Assembly: GCF_033568475.1 (NCBI RefSeq)
Contig: NW_027331842.1
Location: 186,001-250,000 of the forward strand
Length of the DNA stretch: 64,000 bases
Origin: Henckelia pumila
Taxonomy: Eukaryota; Streptophyta; Magnoliopsida; Lamiales; Gesneriaceae
Direction: 5' to 3'
Shown: one piece after another, positions 33,620-46,114 of the stretch
Layout of the letters: each line of letters begins with the position of its first letter
Position numbering within the stretch: position 1 is the first letter of the stretch
Program-made: the position numbers and the translations under genes
Notes under the pieces: model-generated
Told to the model about the DNA's origin: nothing
Database searches by the model: none
What the model saw: only the letters and a program-made list of their open reading frames with translations

Positions 33620-34070
33620 GTCTCAAATACCAAGTGGGCCAAAAGTTACCTTTTCAAAGTTAATACATTACAAAGATTGAAGCGGAAAAAAACTTATGTT
33701 AGAGATTATGCGATATTTTGTAACAAGTTCAAAATACTGATAGACATCATATAGATTGCAGAAAATTTTATAAGGTATTTTAGGTAATGTAAAATTGTCA
33801 GGTCAATCAAAGTTTTATTCGTGTGTTTAGTTAATAATTAATAATTAATTAACAACCTATCTAGTTTTTTTATATGTCAAAAAATATAAAAATCATTGTT
33901 ATTTATTTTATTTATTCATATAAAATAGTAACATTTTTGCAAGAGAGTAGATATAGTTCGTTGATTCGTTAACCTAAATTTCGAAGAGTAGAAAGGTTAT
34001 TGAAATATCTATAAATAAGTGTCAAAACAAAAAAAAAAATCTATAAAAATAATACATAAGATACCTTCAT

Positions 34071-34175
34071 GGGCCCTCCATAGTTGTGGCCTGTGGGCCT
34101 TGTGTCTGGATGGGATTGGTACACCCCAAATAAAGGCCTGCTTAATTGATAAACGGGCCTAACAATTCAGGCCCA
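34071..34175 (+). promoter_or_regulatory. Cluster of GGGCCT/AGGCCCA elements upstream of RECQL2
   Basis: Five matches in about 105 bp: GGGCCC 34071, GGGCCT 34095, AGGCCT 34134, GGGCCT 34155, AGGCCCA 34169. Such site-II-like motifs, bound by TCP factors in the families studied, are common in promoters of plant growth and replication genes. They lie 170-270 bp before the ATG. Confidence 0.5.
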
Positions 34176-34343
34176 CAGTGTACCTCCGCCGGAGTGAGTG
34201 GCCTCCACTCTCATCTTCGCAGTTTGGAAAGGGAGCGCTGCAGTTCAAACAACGCTGATCGAAAATCTTTGGGGCTTTGTGTTATAATTTCTCTTAATCT
34301 GAATTTCAGCAAGTTATTAATTACGGAAGACGAACAGAGGAAA

Positions 34344-37300
34344 ATGGGTAAAACAGAAGATATTCTGACGGAGCTTCTCAGCATTGAAATGGAGCTTCAG
34401 GATGTTGAAGGTTTGGTTTTTAATATTCTTTGCCCTAATTATGCGTTGCTTCCCAATTTTGGTTATGTCTCTGCTGTTTCTTTTTTATTTCTTGAGGAAA
34501 TATCTCTGTGATTTAAAAGGTGTTTACTTTGCTAAATAATTATAAGTATTGAACCATTATGCTTGTATTAATGCATGAAATGTGTTGGTATGTTGGTTAA
34601 TATGCATAGCATGCGTTGCGAGAGTTATGTGCTAAATCTGGATCATCCATGTCATGAATTAACCTATCCAGGTTCCTTTTGAGACCTTCCTGTCCTGGTC
34701 ATTCTTGTAGGCATTATGTCAGTGAAATTTTGAATACTTTATGCCGCGTAGTTATTTTACGAGTTCATAGTTTGATAGAATATAATTGGTTGTATATTAA
34801 CTGATAGTTTGTGAGTGCTATTTATTAGCTATTGTTGTCTTCGTCCAGAGCAAATAAAGGTATTGCTCAATCAACAGGAAATGCTGCATGAGAGACAGTC
34901 TGAACTTAAAGCCCTATTGGAACAAAATGAATCATCTACAAGTCATGCTGGTGATGAAACTACTGTTTCTGTTGAGAATTGGTCTGGACCATTTGAATGG
35001 GACCGCCAAGCTGATGACGCTAGGTTTAATATATTTGGCATATCTTCTTATCGTGCAAATCAGCGCGAGGTTTGTGTTGTTCTTGACGTTCTGAACAATT
35101 ATTGTATATCTTAAGCCATAAGCTTGTAGAAGTTCTTTAGGGAAACTCCTATTGCTTAATTGGCAACCATTAACTTGGCTCTGCAATTTTTTAGTTTTTT
35201 TAATGTGGAAAGTGCTGCTTTGATTTTTTGAGTATTCTAGTTGATGCCTTTGATTTATTTCCTGCCTAAATGCTGCAGAAGCCAAAAATATTATGTATGC
35301 TAATTGCCATAGTTCGCAAGTCTTGAGACAATTTCTCATCATGTTGTCTTATGAACTTTGTTGGCCAGAATTTTCCTCTAATTCCGAACCCAGCTGATAT
35401 TTGTTAAAATGGAAACAAAAAGTTAGAACAGATGGTTGCTCTATCCATTTTTTCGCCTACTTTAGCTGTGGTGTATTTAGTCAGCACTTGCTCTTCCAAT
35501 ATATGGCATGTAATAATGTGGATTATATCCATTACAATTGTTATTTTTTTGTTGTTTTCAAGTGCAAAGAACGCATCCATATTCTCTGACTTCATGTTGC
35601 ATACATGAGACAATCTTGAGGCAGTTTCAAGGTCATCATAGAAGCAAAGCTATATGCCAAAATTGGTCTTATGCATTGCCAAGGCTACTAATGAGATAGA
35701 GGGCAAAGGACTTGCCTGCACATTTTCAAACTCAAAATTTTTACTCAGAGCTAGCTGGATTACCTGCCTATTCTATCAACTAAAGAGATTCCCTTGGGTT
35801 TATTTCGAAGTTAATGCTTTTTGTATTCTTTTGTGGGTCAGAATGCTTTTACCTATTAATAAAATGAAATTTGTTTCTGATAAAAAAGAAAAGAATGCTT
35901 TAGTCATTTTTTAAAAATCTTCGAACATTTGTACCATAACTTACCTTGTAAGCAAACTAGATAAATCTGCAACTTTCCCCATTTCAGTGCATCTGTTGTT
36001 ATGCTTTGTATTTGATAACTGAAACACATTCGGCCCCAGTTTGGTCTATTTGAATAGGTGGTTATTATTGATGATTTTTTCCCCACACATTCATAATTAT
36101 AAGTCTGTGCTGTGCCGACTCAATCCAATCACAGCTGATCAGTTTTTACGAACAGATTATAAATGCAATCATGTCTGGGAGAGACGTTTTGGTTATCATG
36201 GCAGCTGGTGGAGGCAAGTCTCTGTGCTACCAACTTCCTGCAATCCTTAGAAAGGGTGTGGCTCTTGTTGTCAGTCCTTTGCTGTCTCTTATTCAAGATC
36301 AGGTAGGCTCATCAATTCAGGCTACTTTTGCCACGTGCAAACTCAACATACGTTCTTTCCCTTTTAAACAATTGCTTCAGGTAATGGGCCTGGCTGCTTT
36401 AGGCTTACAAGCTTTTATGTTGACGTCAACAACAAACAAGGATGACGAGAAGTTCATATACAAAGCTCTTGAAAAGGGGGAAGGAGAGCTGAAGATATTA
36501 TATGTAACACCAGAAAAGATATCAAAAAGCAAGAGATTTATGTCCAAATTGGAAAAGTGCCATCATGCGGGTCGCCTTTCTCTAATTTCCATTGATGTAA
36601 GAACATGACACAGTTCTCTAAACTCTATATGGCAGCTTAAATGATTATGTTGAATGTTCTTCCTTTTCCTGTCTGCAAATATCCGCTTTTCAGTGTTTCC
36701 AATTGCTACTCAATAGTTTAACCATTTTAATTCTACATTTATTTCTTCAAATGCTTTGCAGGAAGCGCATTGTTGTAGTCAGTGGGGCCATGATTTTCGT
36801 CCCGACTACAGGAATCTTGGTATATTAAAGACTCAGTTTCCTGATGTTCCTGTTGTTGCTTTAACTGTATGTCATGCTACTTGACGATACATTTTCTTCT
36901 CCAGCAGTCTCAAAGGGTTCTAAAGTAATTGTACTTTAGTTTTATAGAATTTAACTCATATGTTTTTTAGGCAACAGCTACAAAGAAAGTGCAAGAAGAT
37001 CTAAAGGACATGCTTCATATTCCAAAATGCATTAAATTTGTTAGCTCTGTGAACAGGCCCAATCTCTTTTATTTGGTATTACTTTCATTAGTTTCATGTC
37101 CAAGATATTATGAACTTGATTAAGTTGTATTCTAAAATTCAATAGTTTCCACTGCTTGTTCATGCTTTGAGACTTGCAATATACTTCGTAGGTACGAGAA
37201 AAATCATCAGTTGGAAAGGCAGTCATTGATGATATAGCTGAATATATACAAACGTCATATCCAACTAATGAATCTGGAATAGTGTATTGCTTTTCCAGAA

Positions 37301-40300
37301 AAGAGTGTGAACAGGTGCAATTCTCTTTCCCTGCTTCCCTAATCATTAAGGTTCATCAAATAATGGAGTGTGTTTATGTGAGGGTGATGCTGTGAAAGAT
37401 TTGGAGAAGATCACCTGGGGGTATCAACATTTTGGCTTAAACTGCGATTAGAAGATAACCAATAGTTGGTATAATTATGGAGAGTTCTTTTATGGTGCTC
37501 AACACTATATGCCCACTTCATGTCCACCATGTACAAGTCAACTCATTTATTGTACCGGCCAACTCATCTATTGTACATAGTGGGCATGAAGTGGGCATAT
37601 AGTGTTGGGCACCATAAAAGAACTCTAATTATGGATGTGTAAAATATATAGCCTGAAAGTTGTAGCACATACTTGAATGGTCATGTTGCTCAAGTTCTTG
37701 CCTGATGGCTGATGCCCAATCAAGACTGAGAAGTGACATAAATATATAACGTTTATTGTAATTGTGTTTTGTGGGTTGGCGTAGTTGGGTGGTTCGGAAA
37801 ATTTAAGTTAAACTTTTGCCATTGAATGCCAAAAATGTAGGTTGCAAAAGAATTGCAGGACAGGGGGATTTCAGCTGATTTTTATCATGCAGATATGGAT
37901 GTGCATGCTCGTGAAAAAGTTCATATGAGGTACAAGTTTGCCAATTAATTGCTCGTATCAATGAAATAGTGACAAATTCTGCCTTATTGTGCAAAATCCA
38001 GTACAGCTCCAAGGTTTAAGAATTTTAGAGTTATGGTGTACAATTTACGAAGTCATGTTCTATTTAAGATGATGGATTGTGAATTTTTTTAACTTGAATA
38101 CTGGACAAAATCCGGAGGATGGCTGAAGTTTGATGGTCTGTTGAGTACAGTGTCTGCATGCTAACCTGGCGAGAGAAATTCAATGTGTGATTTTACAGCT
38201 ATGAAATGAGGATATATTGGAGACCAGATTTCATTCATATATACCAACATGGGCCAAATGCTGTAGTTTATTTGTAGGCAGTATCAAACTTTATTATCCT
38301 CCGGAAGAGAATATTAAACTGGAAGCGAGCAGAAAGACAGTGTGCCGATACTGTAATTTGTATGGCTACTAATATCATGTGATTTTAATTTGGTTTGAAT
38401 ATAGTTCATTTAGGTTTCAGTACCTTTGAAATTGCTTGCTTTCTGAATTTTCAAAAGGCTGATGTTAACATGACAAGAAGCCTTTGCTAAAATGGGCACA
38501 TCACATGATTTTCTGTTATAGGTGGAGCGATGCCAAGTTACAAGTCATTGTTGGTACGGTATGTAAAGGAATTTTTTATATTATATCGATACTATAATGT
38601 CAAATAATCATTGCACATTGTTTCTCACAGGTGGCATTTGGAATGGGAATCAATAAACCTGATGGTTAGGAACTCTTATTTACTTTGTAGTTCCTTTCAA
38701 TGCTCATTTGAGCCTCTACTCCGAAATGCACCATCTTATATCTGAGATAATTCATATTTCTGGAAAGAAGTTATTTATTAGGTACATAAAACAGTTGTTC
38801 AGCCCAGTCCGCCCCTTGTCTTAATGGTCTACCCCATAACCCTAACATCCATTTTTATAATATTTCATGTAGTTGAGCCCAGTACGGCAGTACTGATTAA
38901 ACTTTTTAAGCCCAGCCCACCGGTCGTTTAATTTTTGAAAACCCCAGCCTTTTGCATATATATTTTTTAAAATCTGCCACCCACCACCACGTTTTGTTCA
39001 ACCTTTAAGTGGATTAAAATATTGATTTCATAGGCTATTGGAATTGATTAAAATATTGATTTGTCCTTTATTTATGTGATTTCAGATTATGGATTTGTGT
39101 TGCCTTTATTTTATATTTTGTTTTTCTTGAATAAACCTTAGTTAATATTTCAATTTTTCACTTTTATCTCCTTTTTTTTATTTCTAAGGAATAATATTTG
39201 ATAATGTATTTTTGTTGATTGTTGAAGGTAAAAGCTTGTAGTTACGCCAGATTAGGTGTTAATAGCAATGAAATTAATTTGTGAAAATATTGTTATTGAG
39301 AGTATTGTCATTAAAATCTTAATATTTTACTATATTGTATTATTTACTGTTTTGTGTGTTTTTCTATTAATTTTTGTCTTTTAATATTTACTGACATTGT
39401 TATATACTCAAATTTATACAGTAATTAACTATTAACGTATTAAACTTTTAGTTTTTTTGGACAATTTGTAATTTTCATTGTGTTGTTAATTAAGTTGGTT
39501 ACTATTTAAAGTTTTTGTTTTTGTTTTCTTGCAAATTTTATAGGACTGTTAATGTTCAGTGGGAATTTGCCGGTTCAATAGATTTTTATTATGACACATA
39601 GCATTAGTCTCAGAAATTGTTTGATTTTATATATTTGCATTATTTTATATATTTATTATATTTTTGACTTATATACAATTATATATTTGATTAAAATGTT
39701 ATTCATCATTATATGTTATATTTATTATGTATTTTGACGCAACATTATTTTTAGCAATGGACTTTTACGAAAAAAATTATAATTAGCCCCCCCCTCCCAA
39801 ATGTAAAATCCTGGTTACGTCCCTGAGTTTGTTGTCTATCAACTCAAAATAAATCTCATGGCATAGAGGTCCAACAGCTGTCCTAATCTTTGCAATCTGT
39901 AACTGATGACGATACAGTATTAATGTCAAGAATGGATATATAAATGATATATATTATTATAAGTAATCAGAAGGTTATATAAGTATTAAGCATAAAAATA
40001 TAATTAAATGAAATTCGTATGACTAATGGTTTGTTAGGAGTACTTCACAGCATTCCTCAAAAAAAAAAAAAAAGAAAAAAAAAGAGTACTTCACATCAAC
40101 ACTTACGTGTAATGTTCAGGGTTAGTGAGAATTGATGGATTTCTTATCTTATCCCTATCTCCTTCTCACTGCCTTAAGTTTCTGGTTTTCTCTACAAAAT
40201 CCCCTCCAGTTTTATTTTAAATTAAATATATGGAGTTGGCACTCACTCAAAAGGAGTGTTACTACGACGTGATCTCAGTTCGTATCAGATAGTATTTAGT

Positions 40301-43300
40301 TTTTCATATTTTCATATTATAAATTGATTTATGTTTTGTACATGTGCATTCATAATGGCTGGTTGCAGTCAGATTTGTAATCCATCACAGCTTGAGCAAA
40401 TCAATGGAGACATATTATCAGGTTTTTATTCCCTTGAGGCTTGAATCTGAATGATTATTTCCATTATAGTCTTTATACTTGCAATTTCTTCCTTTCAGGA
40501 GAGTGGTCGAGCCGGAAGAGATGGGCTTCCTTCTGAATGTTTGCTGTACTTTAGACCTGCTGATGTGTCGAGGCAGGTGATTTTCTGTTAATTCGATTGT
40601 TACATTCTTTTTTACAGCTAAATCAACATCATGAATCTCGAGTCCATTCCTTTCTGCAGAGTTCAATGGTCTTCTATGAAAATTCAGGGTTGCCAAATCT
40701 CTATGACATTGTAAAGTATTGTCTGGTATGGTTCTTTTATTCTCAATATAACCATATTCTTCCCTTTCCGGATTAAAATTCTTTTGGATGAATAAAATTT
40801 GCTTTTAGAGACTAGTACTGAGATTATTATCTCAATCATCCATCTGTATTCTTGTATTGATCAGCGGAATAACTTTCATCTGGTGGAAATGAACATTGCT
40901 GAATTTCTGTCTCCTTTTGTTTTCATCTCCTATTATCTGTTGGTTGCATCCATGAATGTCCATGTGTTGCTAGCAAACTACCTGAAGCAAAAATGAATCT
41001 AAAGTGTGAATCCACCAAGTGAATAACTTGATTGAATTAGATATTTGAGTTCTAATAGAAGTATATGATTTCTGAAGCGAATATGAATTTGAAGCGTGAA
41101 TTCTTCTAAGTGAAACACCTATGGTTGTTTTTGGATTGGAGGATTTGATTTGAGGGAGTATTTGAAGGAAGGATTTGAAATGAGTCCACAGTGAGATGAA
41201 TTTGAAATCCTTCACGGTGACTCAAAAAATGTATTTGGAGATTTGAAATTATTGTCAAGTGGATTTAATCAAATGGACCAATGGATATGATATCCTTAGC
41301 TTCAAATCCTTTAATCCAAATGCAAACCTAGTTGTCAAGAAATTTGAGTTTTAAATCAAATAACATAAATGATTTTGCATTGACTATGGAATCAGGGTTC
41401 ATTTCATTATGATTTTTCATTACAGCAACTTGTCTACTGTTGACAAGTTATTGGTTTTCACGCCAGCTTTCATTCTTATCATGTAGTCTAAAAGACAGTG
41501 CCGTCGGGGTGCGTTCTTCAGACATTTTGCTGAGCCTCTACGAGACTGTAATGGTACGACTTCATGCTGTCCACTCTTTAAGATAAAAATTTTAGTTTTG
41601 CTGCTTTCTTTTACAAACTGACCTTTATGTTTATTGTTTCTCAGGGATGTGTGATAACTGTGTCTCCAATACTGAAATTAAGGAATTGGATGTCTCTGGT
41701 ATAATACTCTCAATTGGTTTTCTGAATCAAATTTCTTATGATTTTATTTAATAGGTTAAGCTTACGATGAATCTGGTCCTTATGAACAGAGCTTAGACAA
41801 TAACTAAAAACTAGTTTCCCAATGTCGAAGAGTAACCAAGACGTCTATGGCCAAGTGACTGAAATTCTTGATGGTCATTTAGTGTTACCTTTATGGATCC
41901 CCACTCGTTTAACTTCATTCTTCTTCAGTATAGCAGGACAATACTCTATTATTTGCATAAGTAGGAAGCAATCGTAGTCTTACCGTTGATGTGATATCAG
42001 GTCACACAAAACATATGGTATCATTGTTGCAAGACATGCAAGAGAATGACCAGAGACTGACAATGCTGCAATTGGTTGACAAGATGAAGATCAAAAACAA
42101 GAATTCAAGTTAGTTATACTGCTGCTAACTTGATTTATAATGTTATTGTGCATGGTCTCGAGTAGAGATAAGATGATTCCCTTACCCCTAACAATAACAA
42201 TATGATTTGGTAATCTGGTTTTCTCGCATTTTGAACACTATTGGTTATCTATACAACCATACCTATAGATTCTATATTACAAACTTTTCAAGGAAATAAA
42301 TGAACGATTACTGTGCTTTAAAATCCTTAAAGATTTGTGCTTTCTGCATATCTGATTTGCATCATCAAAAGGTTGGGATTATATCAATTTTGTAACTTTA
42401 GAAGTCTATGTTCGTGAACTGAAGTGCAGTTGTGATGGGGTCCATAAATCCGCGTAATTCTTTTATAGATTTTTGTTAGTCTAGGTTTCCTGAAGGGAAC
42501 AAAGAGAGAATTTCTCGACTCTTTTCTTTTCATTTCCATCGAAGCCTGTAGTTTTTTAGCTATGCTAATTAAGAACCTAAGAGTAATTTGCCTTCTAAGG
42601 TGCGTTATTTAAATTCCTGTCCTAAGATACTGAGTTACATTTATTATGCCCTGCCTTCACCGCCAAAGAATAACCTTGTGAAGAAAAAGTCTAGATGTTT
42701 GGCAACAAAGGTTGCGTTAGCAGTGTTGCTAAAAGTTTGAATTTCATCATTTTAAATTATGTGCTGATCAGCCTGATCTTAGCATCAATGCTTGAGGATA
42801 TGTTATTTTTGTCTTTCTCGTAGATCCTGAACTGAAAAAGGAGCAATTGGAACAGCTTGTAATTCAGCTTATAGTAGATAGGGTTTTGGTAAGACTTCCG
42901 GTATTCTTTATTTAATAAGCAATCCTCCATTGTTTTTATCACATCTTTTTTTCCTGATATCTTCCGCTATATCTTGTCACTACATTAAACAGCACAGGAT
43001 AGTCCGGATCTTTACTATCTTGTGATATTTGGCTGCCTAACTACATGTGAATAATTGCTTAAATACAAAAATAAAAACATGTCAAACAACTAGGACACAG
43101 AAAAACAATTTTATGTCCACGGTATAATCAAACCTGTTAATCACGCAAGATAATACCTACCTGGCAAAACTTGCAAGTGTAGTGGCTGCTGGTTCGTTCC
43201 AAGCTAAAATAGATAATTCTATCAAGAACCTTCTTGTCATTTTTTTTAATTGTGGGATTGTCATCTCCTTTTCTCATGCAGAAAGAAGAATTTCAGCACA

Positions 43301-44697
43301 CTGCTTATACCACAAATGCTTATGTGACCGTAGGGCCCTTTGCAAAGCAAGTCTTGCATGGTAACGGTGCTCCATCCTCAATAATAAACAGTACATAGAG
43401 TCAATATGATGTTATTCGCAGAATGTGATACTTGATTATTTTAGTTAGGATAGTGCTAGGATTGCTTCTAAAAAGTGCTTTTGAGCTTTTTCTTCACAAA
43501 GTTTTGAAAATTTTGTTATAAACAATACATAGAGTCAATATGAAGTTATTCGCAGAATGTGATACTTGATTATTTTATTAGGTAGTGCTTAGGATTGCTT
43601 TTAAAAAGTGTTTTTTGAGCTTTTTCTTCACAAAATTTTGCAAATTTTGTTATAAATGTAGTATACATACTAAATACATTATCGGCTTCAGTTCATTGTT
43701 GCTACTATATTCGTATACAAAAAAATTGTGTTCTCTACCAATGAAGTAAAACTCCCTTTTAGCCCAGAAAGTAATAATATTCCATTTCCGATAATTCTTT
43801 TCAGTTAAAAATCCTAGCCGAGTGTCCATTTGTCTGCTGAATGTTGCTTTGCTCATATATGTATTATTATTATTCTGTTGCAGACAAGATTTGTATGAGG
43901 GGATGACAGGTTGAATTACTACATGTAGGTGGACGAAACTAAGTTTCTTAGAAAAATTACATATAAAATTATATTCGTATTTTGCTAGGTCCGTCTGCTC
44001 ATGATTCATACATACATACTTCAAGATCGTGAAAATTATCTTGAATTTAGAACGTGACATTGCAGAGGATACAAAATATCTAATCTGGAAGCCAAGCGCT
44101 ATACTATTTATGAACAAGCCAGAGGAAGTAGGATGGAGACCGATGCTGTCTCTGAGACTGTCTAGCGTTGTAATTTACAACATTTATCCTTCTACTTTCA
44201 GGAAAGAAGATGGTGAAGCTAGAAGTTTATAGCGGACAGAGAGATAGCTTACCAAATTCAAGAACTTCAAAACGGGGGAAATCTCATGGACTGGAAGTTA
44301 AGCTTGATGATCTAAGAAAAGAACTTGCTTCAACTGATGGAGGAATCTTTCCACATTCTATTTTGTCCACTCAGCAAATTGACATGCTGAGTGCCAATAA
44401 ACCAAAATCTATGGAAGAGGTTTGATTTCAAATGCACGATCAAAAGATTCAATTGAATTTTTGAGTATCTGGGAAACTGGATTGTCCTGAAGCTGTTATT
44501 GGTTGCATTTATTTTTGCAGTTGGAGTCGATTATCGGAAAGTTGAAAACCGAGAAATATGGGAGAAGAATTATTGAAGAAATTGGGAAGCATGAATCTAA
44601 CCAGCCGATGGATGATGAATTAACAGGCAGAGCTTCTAAGAAGATGAAGATGAAGAAATCTTTTATTGTTGTAGAGAGCAGCGAAGATGAAGTATGA
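34344..44697 (+). CDS. RECQL2: RecQ-family DNA helicase, RECQL2-like (20 exons)
   Basis: Exons: 34344-34410, 34849-35069, 36156-36302, 36381-36596, 36762-36866, 36971-37075, 37192-37314, 37841-37929, 38522-38558, 38631-38664, 40369-40421, 40499-40576, 40660-40725, 41487-41553, 41645-41698, 42001-42108, 42824-42888, 43282-43360, 44202-44419, 44521-44697. All introns are GT-AG and phases agree, giving 2109 nt and 702 aa (Arabidopsis RECQL2 is about 705). RecQ helicases unwind DNA 3'-5' with ATP in nuclear repair and recombination. Visible: Walker A GGGKS (K117), DEAH (217-220, split by intron 4), motif [11 protein letters not shown] (400-408), RecQ zinc cysteines (C452, C468, C472, C475), winged-helix region and a lysine-rich tail. 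No HRDC domain is seen. Intron 3 is 78 nt without a stop; intron 7 carries a foldback MITE. Confidence 0.93.
37481..37626. mobile_element. Foldback MITE in RECQL2 intron 7
   Basis: 146 bp and almost wholly palindromic. AGAGTTCTTTTATGGTGC at the left is mirrored at the right, and the arms of about 42 bp pair with one mismatch. Flanks AATTATGG (37473-37480 and 37627-37634) are a perfect 8-bp target duplication, as in hAT elements. It is in an intron and does not touch splice sites. Confidence 0.92.
38665..40368 (+). other. RECQL2 intron 10, enlarged
   Basis: At 1704 bp this is the longest intron of the gene. The stretch GCCCCCCCCTCCCAAATGTAAAATCC followed by GGTTACGTCCCTG near 39787-39825 resembles the end of plant hAT-like elements (CAGGGNCGNANCCAGG in reverse). 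I could not find the other end, so this is at most a relic. Confidence 0.4.
43386..43653 (+). repeat. 134-bp tandem duplication in RECQL2 intron 18
   Basis: Units start AAACAGTACATAGAGTC (43386) and AAACAATACATAGAGTC (43520), each running to TTTTGTTATAAA. They differ at roughly ten positions, so the duplication is not recent. It is intronic only. Confidence 0.88.
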
Positions 44698-46114
44698 GAC
44701 TTCAGACTAGGCCTATTTAGTGTCAAGCCAAACCAATTCAAGAACCCTAGACTGTCCCAAACATGAAACTTCGATGCCAGATGAACTATAAGACATTAGT
44801 GATATTTAATATTTATTTAGGAACATTGTTTTGGTAAAATTAAGATGTTAAATCACTAGTATTGATAAACAAGTGGCAAAATTATTCGAGTACAATCATC
44901 TTACGGCATCATGTCTGAAGGATTGAATAGAAATAGTCGTCTTTAAATCAAACATGGATACAGCATCCAACAAGACTAATTAGAACATATTTATTATCAA
45001 AGGATCGTGTCATAATCGTATGATTACCATGGGAATAGTTTTTAAAAGTTTAAATAGTCATCTGTCGTTTAATATTATAGATATGTTTGTGTATATGATT
45101 GTTCGTATGCATACATAGAATAACATGACATCCCGTATCGAATAAGTCAGTGGCTACATCTTTAATACTAACGAGATGCGTATCCGAACTATTATCTAAT
45201 GACTTGGAACAATGCATTTGCATCTGTTGCGACCAAAACTGTCATCACACGATAAAATGAAAATCTCTCCTCTCGAACAGAATCTAACCATGTAATGACC
45301 AATGACCCATCCTCAGAAAATGTGCAAAACGCATCTCACCTTCAACTACAAGTACACATAACGTTTGCAGGGTAAATACTGGAACAGAAATAATTGAGGG
45401 TGATAGTAGTCCAGTACAGCAAGCACACGGGTAACTTGGAGCCACTCGTAAGCTTTAACCCATCTGCAAGAACCCATCAACACGTGCACTCAGTTAAATT
45501 CCGTGTGAGAAATGCAGCACAGCGAGGATTTTCAATTCACAACGTTGAATATTGTTGAAAATATGGGTAAATATTGTTGAAATGAGACTCTGCAGACGAC
45601 CTAACTAGTTCAAAATCATAACTTGTGCAATCTGATGGATGTATAGACCCATAGGCCATAGCAACATAAGAAATCAGGAATGGTCAAATATCTCAGTATC
45701 TCACACAATAGTTACCTTAAAAGAGAAAAATGCATCAACCAGTTTAAAAGAAAATGGATGCGACTTAATGCTACCGTTCTCTAAGAAGTTCTTGAAATCA
45801 ATATAAGCCAATCAGCAAGTTCATTAAAATGGTATTCATTGAAACTGTAAATATTCAAAAACAACTTCGTGGCAGAAGAGCTTCAGCTAAAATGTTTTCT
45901 CAAAACATTGCACTTGGATAATTGGATGACATGAAACAATTGGACACAATGTGTATTTCACAAAGCAGACAGATGTAAATAAACTACTCCAAAGTAACCA
46001 CATTTGATAAAGTGTAATAACTGGCAAAAGAATGCTGTAAGGATTTATTGTACCTCAAGGTCCAAAAACCACCCATCAAGCAAACACTACTGCCATAAAA
46101 CCATAGCAATTCAT
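44698..46114. other. Convergent 3' regions of RECQL2 and MOS2
   Basis: 1.4 kb between the two stop codons. It holds 3' UTR and flanking DNA with no further open frame of note. Confidence 0.55.

Noticed and set aside
43650-44117. 155-codon minus-strand frame
   Set aside because: It lies in intron 18 of RECQL2 on the other strand and has no recognisable domain or promoter. Probably chance in AT-rich DNA.
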